Positions 42,335 through 51,500 of a stretch of 64,000 nt of DNA are shown here, piece after piece. The DNA lies in NCBI RefSeq assembly GCF_009647605.1, contig NZ_WJIF01000005.1, forward strand, positions 62,001 to 126,000, in the 5' to 3' direction. The notes beneath the pieces were generated by a model, which searched no databases, was not told the origin of the DNA, and was given only the letters and a program-made list of their open reading frames with translations. Numbering within the stretch: position 1 is the stretch's first letter; every line of letters begins with the position of its first letter. The position numbers were made by a program, and so were the translations under genes. Source of the stretch: Agromyces agglutinans. GTDB taxonomy: Bacteria; Actinomycetota; Actinomycetes; Actinomycetales; Microbacteriaceae.

Positions 42335-42337
42335 CCC

Positions 42338-44284
42338 GTGGCGACCCCCAGGATCCACACCACGCCGATGCGCGAGATCCCCGCGTGGGCCGTGCTCGAG
42401 CGGCGGCTGTTCGACGAGATCGAGACCGCGTGGCGGGCGTTCTCGGCCCGCTACTGCGAGCCCGACGGGCGCATCCGGTTCGCCGCAGGCTTCGACTCGC
42501 GCGACGGCGTCGACGACCTCTACGAGCCGTTCTTCAACTGGCCCGCCTTCCACGCGCTCGGCGGCAGCGACGACATCCTCGACCAGGCGAAGCACCACTG
42601 GACCGGCGTGACGGCGCAGCTCACCGAGGCCGGCATGCTCACCGACGAGTACGAGAACGGCTACGACTGGTTCCACCAGGGCGAGTCGCTCCTCTTCTTC
42701 TACGGGCTGTGCGCCGCCGATCCGGGCGACACCGCGTTCGCCGATCGCGCGCGCCGCTTCGCCGAGCTCTACACCGACCCGGCGAACGGCAACTACGACC
42801 CGGCGAGGAACGTCATCCGCGCCCCGCACAACGGCGCGCTCGGGCCGCTGCCGGGCCTCGGTCCCGAATGGCAGGCGTACTCGGCCGGGCAGGGCGAGAT
42901 GCGCGCCTACGGGTTGCCGCTCGAGCACCTGCCGGGCATCGAGCGCTGGGAGGACCTCGAGGATCCCGCGAACGCCGACGCCATGGGGCAGGCGATGCAG
43001 CGCCTGGCCGCGGGCGACGTGCCCGTGAACCTCGCCGCGACGAGCCTCGTCGCCAACCGCTGGCTCTACGACGGCGACGCCGGCTCGGCCGAGTGGATCC
43101 TGCGCTACGTCGACGGATGGCGCGACCGCGCCGCGGCCAACGGCGGGCTGCTGCCCGACAACGTCGCCCCCGACGGTACCGTCGGCGGGCTCCACGAGGG
43201 CCGCTGGTACGGCGGTCACTACGGCTGGAACTGGCCGCACGGCCTGCACTCCGTCGGCATGAGCACGCTCATCGGCGAGCTGAACGCCTCGTTCGTGTCG
43301 GGCGACGCCGGCGCGCTCGACCTCACCCGCACGATGCTCGACACGGTGCTCGAGCACGCGATCACCGCGTCGGTCGAGGAGACGCCGTTCAGCCTGCGCG
43401 GCGGCGCCCTGGCCCGGTTCGGCGCGGATGCCTCGAAGCCCGCGCTGCTCGTGCCGTATCGCCACGGCCGCGACGGCTGGTTCGACTACGGACCCATGCC
43501 GCTCGAGCTGCCGACCTGGCTGTGGTGGTGGAGCCGCGACCCGGCCGACCGCGCGCGGCTGCGCCGCGTGATCGACGGGCTGCCGGCGACCGACGAGCCC
43601 GTGAAGGCGTTCCGCGACAAGGCGGAGGCGGGCCACGAGGCGCCGTGGATCGCGTTCCTCGACGGCGAGCTGCCCGACTACCCCGTGCGGGCGCTGTCGA
43701 TGGCGCTCGGCCAGGTCGCCCGGCGCCTCGCCGTCATGGATGCCGAGCCCGTCGACCCCGCGAACGTGCACCTGCACTTCTGGCAGCGGGCCAACCCGGT
43801 CGTCACCGAGGTGCTCGGGCAGCTGGTCACCGGCACGCCGCAGGTGCTCTACAACGGCGGGCTGCCCTTCACCGCCGTCGCCTACGAGGACGCGGACCGC
43901 GACCGCCCGGGCCTGCCGCCCGACGTCGCGGCGCTCGTCACGCGGCTCGACGGCGACCGCATCGAGCTCGAGCTCGTGAACCTCTCCGGCTCGCACGCGC
44001 GCCGGCTCCGCGTGCGGCCATCGCGCTTCGCGCAGCAGCGGCTCGTCGCCGTCGAATCGCACGGCGAACGCGACGGCGCCTACCCGGGCCGCTCGACCGC
44101 GTACGCGTCGACCCCCGGCACGGCGTTCACCGAGACCGTGCAACTCGACGCCGCCGACGTGCTCGTCGAGCTGCCGCCGTCGCACCGCGCCGTGCTCACG
44201 CTCATGACCGCGCCGGCCGACGGCCGCCCGCACCACGTCGGCGCACCGGCCACCGCGCGGATCCCGATCGGCGCCGTCGGATGA
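42338..44284 (+). CDS. Unassigned 648-aa enzyme, probable helical-barrel sugar enzyme
   Basis: A cytoplasmic protein without signal peptide (GTG at 42338, four bases after the permease stop). Residues about 10-500 are mostly helical with aromatic and acidic clusters such as YEPFFNWPAFHALGG, GYDWFHQGESLLFFYGL, GHYGWNWPHGLHSVG and WFDYGPMPLELPTWLWWWS. This pattern suggests an (alpha/alpha)6 toroid like many glycosidases and lyases. The last about 130 residues look like a beta-sandwich (RIELELVNLSGSHARRLRVRPSRF). I do not recognise a CAZy family. Sitting between an importer and fucose-oxidising enzymes, it may cleave the imported oligosaccharide. Antisense open frames across this gene are composition artefacts. 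Confidence 0.7.
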   Translation: MATPRIHTTPMREIPAWAVLERRLFDEIETAWRAFSARYCEPDGRIRFAAGFDSRDGVDDLYEPFFNWPAFHALGGSDDILDQAKHHWTGVTAQLTEAGMLTDEYENGYDWFHQGESLLFFYGLCAADPGDTAFADRARRFAELYTDPANGNYDPARNVIRAPHNGALGPLPGLGPEWQAYSAGQGEMRAYGLPLEHLPGIERWEDLEDPANADAMGQAMQRLAAGDVPVNLAATSLVANRWLYDGDAGSAEWILRYVDGWRDRAAANGGLLPDNVAPDGTVGGLHEGRWYGGHYGWNWPHGLHSVGMSTLIGELNASFVSGDAGALDLTRTMLDTVLEHAITASVEETPFSLRGGALARFGADASKPALLVPYRHGRDGWFDYGPMPLELPTWLWWWSRDPADRARLRRVIDGLPATDEPVKAFRDKAEAGHEAPWIAFLDGELPDYPVRALSMALGQVARRLAVMDAEPVDPANVHLHFWQRANPVVTEVLGQLVTGTPQVLYNGGLPFTAVAYEDADRDRPGLPPDVAALVTRLDGDRIELELVNLSGSHARRLRVRPSRFAQQRLVAVESHGERDGAYPGRSTAYASTPGTAFTETVQLDAADVLVELPPSHRAVLTLMTAPADGRPHHVGAPATARIPIGAVG

Positions 44285-44331
44285 CACCCCCGGACCACAC
44301 CGACCGCTCCACCCCTACGAGGAGGACCACC

Positions 44332-45123
44332 ATGACCGACACCGTCACGACCCCGCCCCGGGCAGCCATCGAGCTTCCCGTGCGCGGCGGCGCGTTCGAG
44401 CGCGCCGGCTCCGAACTCATCGACGGGCTCGACCGCGTCTCCTCCGCCACGGCCTGCGCGAAGCTGCATGAGCTGGGCGTCAGCCGCACCTTCGTCGAGG
44501 GCCCGCGCCCACTGCAGGCCGGCCAGCGCGTCGTCGGCTCGGCCATCACGCTCCAGTTCATGCCCCAGCGCGAAGACCTCGCCTCGGGCCTCGGCCAGGA
44601 GTACGTCGAGCGGCACACCGCACTGTGGGCCGTGATGGAGACCGTGCAGCCGGGCGACGTGCTCGTGATCCAGGCCTACGGCAGCAAGTTCTCGGGCTGC
44701 ATCGGCGACATCCTCGCGCGGTACTTCCTGCGCAAGGGTGGCGCCGGCATCGTCGTCGACGGGCGCATCCGCGACTCGGGCCGCATCCGCGAGCTCGGCC
44801 TGCCGATCTGGTCGACCGGCGTCACACCGCACTACGCGTCGCAGTCCGAGCTCTTCCCGTGGGCGTACGACGTGCCCGTCGCGGTCGGCGGCGCCCTGTG
44901 CCTGCCCGGCGACCTCGTGGTCGCCGACGACGACGGGCCGGTCATCGTGCCGCAGTCGATGGCCCGCGAGGTCGCCGACTCGGCCCGCGACCACGAGGAG
45001 TGGGAGGTGTTCAGCCGCCACCGTCTCGACGAGGGCGCGCGCCTGAGCGACTACTACCCGCTCACCCCCGACACGCGCGAGGAGTACGAGACGTGGCGTT
45101 CGGCCCGGCCCGCCGGCCGCTGA
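44332..45123 (+). CDS. RraA-like / 4-hydroxy-4-methyl-2-oxoglutarate aldolase-family protein
   Basis: A 263-aa protein of the RraA-like fold. Conserved segments include VSSATACAKLHELGV, GSAITLQFMP, GDVLVIQAYGSKFSGCIGDILARYFLRKGGAGIVVDGRIRDSGRI and PGDLVVADDDGPVIVP, in which the GDILA and DGRIRD motifs supply metal and substrate contacts of the class II pyruvate aldolases. GAGGAGGACCACC precedes the ATG. Enzymes of this family split 2-keto-4-hydroxy acids to pyruvate or decarboxylate oxaloacetate. In this operon it could cleave a keto-deoxy product of L-fuconate, which is inference. Confidence 0.85.
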   Translation: MTDTVTTPPRAAIELPVRGGAFERAGSELIDGLDRVSSATACAKLHELGVSRTFVEGPRPLQAGQRVVGSAITLQFMPQREDLASGLGQEYVERHTALWAVMETVQPGDVLVIQAYGSKFSGCIGDILARYFLRKGGAGIVVDGRIRDSGRIRELGLPIWSTGVTPHYASQSELFPWAYDVPVAVGGALCLPGDLVVADDDGPVIVPQSMAREVADSARDHEEWEVFSRHRLDEGARLSDYYPLTPDTREEYETWRSARPAGR

Positions 45124-46091
45124 GCGCGGGCGGAGGCTCGAGCGGGGACTCGGGCGCCGCGTCCGGCACCCGGGTCGCCGGCAGCACCGCCGTCGGCGAC
45201 GCCTTCGGCCTCGGCTGCGCGCCGATCGGCAACCTGTACCGGCCGCTCGCCGACGACGACGCCGTCGCGACGGTCGAGCGGGCGCTCGAGCGCGGCATCC
45301 GCTTCTTCGACACCGCGCCGCACTACGGTGCCGGTGCGAGCGAGCAGCGACTCGGCCGCGCGATCGCCGGCGTCGACCGCGACGCCGTCGTCATCGCGAC
45401 GAAGGTCGGCCGACGGGTCGTCGACGCCGACGGCGCCGCGGTGCCGGTCGGCGGCATCGGCACCGACACGGTCGCCGACCTCAGCCGCGACGGCATCCTG
45501 CGCAGCCTCGAGGGGAGCCTTCGCCGGCTCGGCACCGACCGCGTGGACCTGCTCCACCTCCACGACCCGCATCACGACGTCGACGGCGCGCTGCGCACGG
45601 CCGTGCCCGCGCTCGTCGAACTGCGCGACCAGGGCGTCGTGCGCTCGATCGGCGTCGGCATCGGCTGGAGCGCTCCGCTGGCCCGGTTCGTGCGCGAGGC
45701 GCCGGTCGACGTCGTGATGATCGCGGGTCGGATGACCCTCATCGACCGCACCGCCGAGGACGAGCTGCTGCCCGACGCGATCCGGCACGGCGTCGGGGTC
45801 ATCGCGGCCGGCGTGTTCAACTCCGGCGTGCTCGCCGATCCGGTCGGGGCGCCGTACTTCGACTACAAGCCCGCCTCCGACGAGCAGGTCGAGCGCGCGC
45901 TGCGCCTGCAGCGAGCGTGCGCGGCGTACGGCGTGGCCCTGCCGCACGCGGCCGCGCGCTTCCCGTTGCGTCGCGAGCCCGTCGAGGCGGTCGTCGTCGG
46001 CGCCCGCACGCCCGCAGAGGTCGACGACTTCGTCGACGGAGCCTCGGTCGAGATCCCCGACGCGCTCTGGCAGGAGCTCGAGCGCGGGTGA
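45093..46091 (+). CDS. Aldo-keto reductase, probable L-fucose (D-threo-aldose) 1-dehydrogenase
   Basis: A 332-aa AKR barrel. RFFDTAPHYGAGASEQRLGRAI contains the catalytic Asp and Tyr, VIATKVGRRV the Lys, and VDLLHLHDPHHD the His. The TAPHYGxGxSExRLG form is typical of D-threo-aldose 1-dehydrogenase/L-fucose dehydrogenase and pyridoxal dehydrogenase-like AKRs, which oxidise the sugar to a lactone. The GTG at 45093 with GAGGAG 7 bases ahead gives a 31-bp overlap with the RraA gene. It is followed, overlapping, by a lactonase-like amidohydrolase, so the two likely catalyse consecutive steps: L-fucose to fuconolactone to fuconate. Confidence 0.85.
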   Translation: MAFGPARRPLSAGGGSSGDSGAASGTRVAGSTAVGDAFGLGCAPIGNLYRPLADDDAVATVERALERGIRFFDTAPHYGAGASEQRLGRAIAGVDRDAVVIATKVGRRVVDADGAAVPVGGIGTDTVADLSRDGILRSLEGSLRRLGTDRVDLLHLHDPHHDVDGALRTAVPALVELRDQGVVRSIGVGIGWSAPLARFVREAPVDVVMIAGRMTLIDRTAEDELLPDAIRHGVGVIAAGVFNSGVLADPVGAPYFDYKPASDEQVERALRLQRACAAYGVALPHAAARFPLRREPVEAVVVGARTPAEVDDFVDGASVEIPDALWQELERG

Positions 46092-46978
46092 CCGGCTTCA
46101 TCGACGCGCACGTGCACCTCTGGGACGTCGACCGGATGCACCTGTCGTGGTTCCGGGCCGACCTCGGGCTGCCGCGCGCCGCGACGCTCGACGCGCTGCG
46201 CGCGGCGGCCCGCGACGTCGGCGGCCGCGGCGCGATCGCCGTGCAGGCAGCCGACACCCTCGGCGAGGCCGACTGGCTCACCGGCCTCGCGGCCCGCGAG
46301 CCGTTCCTGCGCGCCGTCGTGCTCCAGTACGACGCGCGAACGGATGCCTCGGCCTGGGCCGGCATGGCCCAGCCGCTGATCGACCGCACCGGGGCCGACG
46401 GCGGTCGAGCAGGCGCCCGACCGGGCCGCACCGCGCGCATCGCGGGCATCCGGCTCGCGACACCCGGCGGCGCCGCCGACTTCGGCGACGTCGCGGGGCT
46501 CGATCGCCTGGCCGACGGACTCGCGCGCACCGGGCGCGTGCTGGAGCTCCTCATCCGCCCCGAGCAGCTGCCCGCGGCGGCCGCGCTCGCGGCGAGGCAT
46601 CCGGCCCTCACGATCGTCGCCTGCCATCTCGCGATCGGAGGCGACGCGGTCGACGCGCGATGGCTCGATGGCCTGCATGCCTTCGCCGCCCAGCCGAACG
46701 CCGTCGCCAAGGCCTCGGGACTCGTGCGCCACGCTCCCGAGCCCGACCGCGAACGCGACGACGCGCGGGTCCGCGACATCCTGAGCCATGCGGTCGGGGC
46801 GCTCGGCGCCGACCGGCTCATGTTCGGCAGCGACTGGCCGATCAGCGCGCGCTTCGCGACCTACGCCGAGGTGGTGCGGCGCACGACCCTGGCGCTGCCC
46901 GAGCTCGACGAGGCCGGGCTCACCGAGTTCTGGTCGGGTACGGCGAGGCGCTGCTACGCGCCGGCTGCGGCCGGCTGA
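46088..46978 (+). CDS. Amidohydrolase-2 family, probable L-fuconolactonase
   Basis: A 296-aa TIM-barrel hydrolase of the COG3618 type. FIDAHVHLWDVDRMHLSWF supplies the HxH metal motif, and LMFGSDWPISARF is the conserved C-terminal Asp segment. Members hydrolyse sugar lactones such as L-fucono- and L-rhamnono-lactone. The GTG overlaps the AKR stop (GTGA). Its 3' end overlaps the convergent GntR gene by 25 bp. A dehydratase for the resulting L-fuconate is not encoded in this window. Confidence 0.85.
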   Translation: MTGFIDAHVHLWDVDRMHLSWFRADLGLPRAATLDALRAAARDVGGRGAIAVQAADTLGEADWLTGLAAREPFLRAVVLQYDARTDASAWAGMAQPLIDRTGADGGRAGARPGRTARIAGIRLATPGGAADFGDVAGLDRLADGLARTGRVLELLIRPEQLPAAAALAARHPALTIVACHLAIGGDAVDARWLDGLHAFAAQPNAVAKASGLVRHAPEPDRERDDARVRDILSHAVGALGADRLMFGSDWPISARFATYAEVVRRTTLALPELDEAGLTEFWSGTARRCYAPAAAG

Positions 46979-47706
46979 GCCGTCGAAGCGCGTGCCGGGC
47001 GAGCGGGCGCCGCGGCGGTACCAGCGGCCGCGGCACCGGCGGCGGCATCGGCGTCGTCGAGCAGCGTGCCAGCGGCGTGCGCGCGGAAGAGCTTCGCCGC
47101 GGCCTCGCCGTCGTCGCCCTGCAGCAGCTCGAGCAGGCTGCGGTGCCACTCGGCGACCTCGTGCCAGTCGCCCCCGAACTTCGGGTCGCCGAGCACGTGC
47201 ATCGAGCGCAGGCTCGGCTCGATGATGTCCCACATGCGCGGGAGGTAGGCGTTGCCGCTCGCCTCGATGACCGAGCGGTGGAACGCGAAGTCGAGCTCGC
47301 GGAACTCCGAGAAGTTGCGGTCGGCCGCGGCCTCGTGCATCTGCTCGATGAGACCCTCGAGGCGCTCGGTCGTCGCCGCGTCGAGCTGCCCGCATGCGAG
47401 TTCGCCCGCGAGGCCCTCGAGCACGCTGCGCGCGACCTTGGCCTGCTCGGCCTCTTCGTCGGTGTAGCTCGCGACGAAGTTGCCCTGGTGACGGATGTGC
47501 GTCACCAGGCCCTCGTGCGCGAGCCGTTTGAGCGCGTCGCGCACGGGCGCCTGGCTCACCTGCAACCGCCGGGCGAGCTGCGACTCGACGAGCTGCTCGC
47601 CCGGCTCGAGCGTCGTGTCCTTGATCATCGCCTTGATGAGGTCGTAGATCTGGTCGGACAGGAGGCCGCGCTTGAGCCCGGAGAACGTGCTGAGCGGGTC
47701 GGTCAT
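46954..47706 (-). CDS. GntR-family (FCD) transcriptional regulator of the fucose locus
   Basis: A 250-aa regulator. The winged helix covers about residues 10-80 (LLSDQIYDLIKAMIKDTTLEPGEQLVESQLARRLQVSQAPVRDALKRLAHEGLV). The FCD ligand domain is about 90-215, with the Asp and His ligands expected for a metal site (ELDFAFHRSVIEASGNAYL, WHEVAEWHRSLLELL). An Ala-rich tail follows. It converges on the fucose catabolic operon. Its own upstream region holds the operator word shared with the ABC operon and the beta-helix gene, so it is probably an autoregulated repressor relieved by a sugar acid. Confidence 0.88.
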   Translation of the reverse strand: MTDPLSTFSGLKRGLLSDQIYDLIKAMIKDTTLEPGEQLVESQLARRLQVSQAPVRDALKRLAHEGLVTHIRHQGNFVASYTDEEAEQAKVARSVLEGLAGELACGQLDAATTERLEGLIEQMHEAAADRNFSEFRELDFAFHRSVIEASGNAYLPRMWDIIEPSLRSMHVLGDPKFGGDWHEVAEWHRSLLELLQGDDGEAAAKLFRAHAAGTLLDDADAAAGAAAAGTAAAPARPARASTAQPAAAGA

Positions 47707-47713
47707 GGTCTCC

Positions 47714-47745
47714 AGCCTACTTCATAATCGACAATCGTTAATGAA
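47714..47745 (-). promoter_or_regulatory. GntR promoter and operator (autoregulation)
   Basis: TTCAT and ATGAA bound a 25-bp imperfect palindrome (47721-47745) that contains TAATCGACAATCG (47725-47737). TAGGCT (complement of 47714-47719) is a likely -10, 7 bases from the GntR ATG. Repressor bound here would block the gene's own promoter. Confidence 0.7.
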
Positions 47746-47748
47746 GAA

Positions 47749-48426
47749 TCACGCCGTGGCGGCGGATGCCTCCGCCGCCGGCGCCGCAGCCTCACGCCCC
47801 GACGCGGACACCCCGTCGAACGCCGTGAACCACGCGTCGGCGATGAGTCGCGATCCCAGCGGCGTGGGGTGCACGCCGTCGGGCGCGAGCGCCGCGGCGC
47901 CTTCCGCACCAGCCGCCGCGGTCAAGATGTCGTGCAGCGGCACCAGCGGCGCACCCGTCTCCTCGGCGAGGCGCCGCACGGCCTGCCGCTTGCCGTCGAG
48001 GTCGTCGAGCCAGGCATGCTGCTCCTCGCGCACGGGCAGCAGGAACGGCTCCATCAGGATCCACTTCGGCCCGACCGGCCGCGACTGCGCCTCGGCCGCC
48101 AGCAGCCGGCGGCACGTCGCCTCGAAGTCCTCGGCGCTCGTGGGGTCGTCGTGGTCGTATCGGCGCCACATGTCGTTCACGCCGATGAAGAGGGTCACGA
48201 CGTCTGCCTCGTGCGGCGCGACGTCGGGCGCCCACCGCCGCTCGAGGTCGACGGCCCGGTTGCCGGCGATGCCGGCGTTCACCACGCGCACGGATGCTCC
48301 GCGCCGGGCGAACTCGTCGGCGACGAGCCGCACGTAGCCGTCGCCGAGCGAACCGGCGTCGGCCCGGTCGCGCCCCGCATCGGTGATCGAGTCGCCGACG
48401 AAGGCGAGGGTCTGGGTTCGGGTCAT
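47749..48426 (-). CDS. SGNH/GDSL hydrolase (cytoplasmic)
   Basis: A 225-aa esterase-like protein. Block I is LAFVGDSITDAGRDRA (catalytic Ser), block II/III include VNAGIAGNRAVDLERRW and LFIGVNDMWRRYD, and block V is DGVHPTPLGSRLIADAW (Asp, His). No signal peptide. AAGGAG precedes the ATG at 48426; an in-frame ATG at 48459 would extend it by 11 residues. It lies between the GntR regulator and the beta-helix gene on the same strand and may deacetylate imported sugars. Confidence 0.88.
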   Translation of the reverse strand: MTRTQTLAFVGDSITDAGRDRADAGSLGDGYVRLVADEFARRGASVRVVNAGIAGNRAVDLERRWAPDVAPHEADVVTLFIGVNDMWRRYDHDDPTSAEDFEATCRRLLAAEAQSRPVGPKWILMEPFLLPVREEQHAWLDDLDGKRQAVRRLAEETGAPLVPLHDILTAAAGAEGAAALAPDGVHPTPLGSRLIADAWFTAFDGVSASGREAAAPAAEASAATA

Positions 48427-48557
48427 CTGGAGTCGCTCCTTCGCGGTTCTGGCGCCCATCCTAGGCAGCGCCGGGTTCCTTCACGCGGTCACGGCGAGGG
48501 AGGGAGCCCACGCGGCGCCCCCTCCCCCGGCCTGCCGGCCGCTTCGGCCGTCGGCCG

Positions 48558-51500
48558 TCAGCCGACCGTCACCTTCACGGGCTTCGACGCGGTCTCGCCG
48601 TTGGCGTTCGCGAACACCGCGACGAGCGTGTGCTCGCCGGGTGCCACCCCGGTCACCGTCAGCCGCACCGCCTGCGCCCACGGCGTCGCCGCCGCGAGCT
48701 CGCCCGAGCCGACCACGACGCCGTCGAGCTCGAACCGGTACGAGGTCGCGTTCGTTCCCCACCACAGGTTCGCGGTGGCGGTGAAGGTGCCGTCCCGATC
48801 CCAGTCGTCGTGCGAGACGACCGGTGCCGCAGGCGCCGCGTCGACCACGCGCACGGTCGTCGAGCTCGTCGCCGTCGTGCCCTTCGAGTTGACGAGCTCA
48901 CCGGTGTAGACGTACGTGCCGTTCGGCTTGCCCGCGAACGGGATCCTCGTGGACTGCGTCATCCCCGTCGTCGGCTCGAGCGTGCGGGATTCGACCAGCG
49001 CGCCGTTCTCGTACAGTCGGAACACCGTGCCCGGCGTGCCCCACCACAGGTTCATCGCGACGTCGTAGGTCCCGTCGTGGAGGCCGTGGATCCACCCGCT
49101 CGTGTTCGACAGCTCGGCCCGACCCGGTGCCGCGACGGCCCCGTCGTCGAGCGCGACCGGCGCGAGCCGGAGCGCGTTCGACTCGACGTAGTGGTACACG
49201 TTCAGGTACCCCGTGGCCGCGATCGGGTTCGTCGCGCCCGCGTCGAGACCGCTCCACACCGTCTCCCCGTCGACGCGCAGCACCAGGCGGGTGCCGCCCT
49301 CGACGGCGACGGCGCCGAACTCGAGCTCGTGCTCTTCGCCGGCCCGGATCGCCGTGTTCGGGATGACGTCGATCATCGTCTGCTGGGGCTTCCAGCTCTG
49401 GAACTCGATGGTGTCCTCCTTCACGACGACGAGGTAGCCCTTGTTGCCGTTCACCCACGTGGGATCGCCCGCACGATCGGAGCGCACGGCGAAGCCGTAC
49501 CATCCGCCGTCGAAGGCGTCGACCTCGGCGGTGAAGCGCAGCAGGCCGTCGCCGAACGTCTCGCCGGAGTAGCCGTACACGCCCTCCTGGTCGATCCGCA
49601 GCGAGCCCTCGTCGAAGTCGACCGCTTCCGAGACCGGCCAGTTCGCCGCGTCGCCGAGTTGGTCGACGAGATCGATCGACGGATGCTCCGCCGTGCGCAC
49701 CTCGATCGTCGAGGTCGCACTGATCGAGGAGTCGGCCTTCGACGTCGCGGTGATCGTCGCGGTGCCGGCGGCGAGGGCGGTCACCTCGCCCTGCTCGTCG
49801 ACGGCGGCGACGTCGGGCGCATCCGAGGTCCACTCGACGCGTGGATTCGTGGCATCCGACGGCGTCACCGTGAGCTCGAGCTGCCGCCGCTCGCCGGTCT
49901 CGAGGGTCGCCTGCTCGGGCGAGACCGCGAGGTCGGTGACCGCGGTCGGCACGATCGAGAACCGCACGTCGTCGAAGTCGAGCGCCGTGAACTGCTCGAC
50001 GTAGAACCCGACCATGCCCGACGCGGTCGCCGACGGGTTCGGCCCGTCGATCGCGAGCGCGCCGTCGACCTCGACGCGGATGCCCGAGCCCTTCACGACC
50101 ATGCGCACGTCGTGCTGGGTGGCCGGCTTCAGGCCCTCGCCCGCGGGCAGCGTGATCTCCTTCAGGGTCTGCCATTGCGGCCCGTAGATGGTCCACTTCG
50201 ACCCGGCCTCGAGGTGCCGGTAGCGCACGTACCCGCCGGGGTTCGCGCCCGTGCGGTCGTACATCAGCATGATGCCGCCCTCGGGCACGACCTCGGGCGT
50301 CGTCACCTGGAACTCGAGCACGTAGTCGGTGAAGTCCCGCGGCAGCTGCGAGTTCGCACCGTTCACGATGCGGTAGACGCGGTCGCCCGAGGCATCCTCG
50401 ACGATGTTGCGGTTCGGATCGGTCGCCCAGCCGTTGCCGCCCGACTCGAAGTCGGTGAAGTGCATCACGCCGTCGCCGTCGGCGACGATCAGGAGCGCCT
50501 CGTCGGTGATCGCCGGGTCCTCGGCCGACACCGCGGTGATGGTGGTCTCACCGGGAGCGAGCGCCGTGATGAGGCCTGCGGCGTCGATGGTCGCGACGGC
50601 AGGATCGCTGCTGGCGTAGGCGACCTCACCGTTCGACGCGTTCCACGGCACGGCCTCGGCCGCGAACGTCGCGGTCTTGCCGAGGTCGATGGTGAACTGC
50701 TCGGCCGGCAGGTGGATGGCCTCGAGCGCGATCGTGTCGGGCGAGGCGGGGTGGCCCACCTTGCCCTGCGTGCCGATCTCGTCGAACGGGATGGCCGTGA
50801 AGCCGGGGATCTGCTCGAACACCGCCGCGTCCTCGGCGAACCGGAAGTCGCCGGCCTGCCAGTCGACGAAGCCCGGGTCCTCGTTCGCCACCCAGTTGTC
50901 GGCGTAGTTCATGAGGTTCTTCACGTCACGCGCGCCGTGCTCGTTCACCTGGTCCGAGCGCGTGATCGTGGGGTTCCAGGTCAGGTTGCGCTCGAAGACG
51001 TTGTTCGCCGGGAAGTAGTGGTTCTCGTCGAAGAAGGTCAGCAGCTCGGGGTACTTCTCGCCGTAGGGCGTGTCGACGAAACCGTTGTTCTGCTCGAACA
51101 GCTCGATCCACCCCGGCATGTAGGCGGTGTCGACCTTGTTGCCCGGCTCGTCGCCCATCCACATCTCGTAGTTGTCGTACGGCACGTGCGCGTCGACGAA
51201 GACGTTGTTGCGCGACGTGATGTGGTCGCCCGAACCGCTCTTGATCGCGGCGTTGCCCATCCGGTAGAAGACGTTCTCCTCGATGGTCAGGCCCATCGTG
51301 AGGTTGTCGGGATAGATGCCCTCCACGCCGAGCCGGCCGACGCCGGTGTCGTGGAAGTAGTTCTGCCGGATGACCGTGCCGCGCTGCTGCGGCGTCGCGC
51401 CGGCGTTCATGTAGATCGCGCCGAGGTCCTGGAACGCCTTGCAGATGTCGTAGATCTCGTTGCGCTCGATCAGGTGGTCGTTGCCGTGGACGATGATGCC

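Noticed and set aside
41162..44287. Very long open frame on the minus strand opposite the second permease and 648-aa genes
   Set aside because: It mirrors the codon periodicity of strong plus-strand genes with clear motifs; in 70% GC DNA stop codons are rare in the antisense frame. No motif, start site or signal was seen in it.
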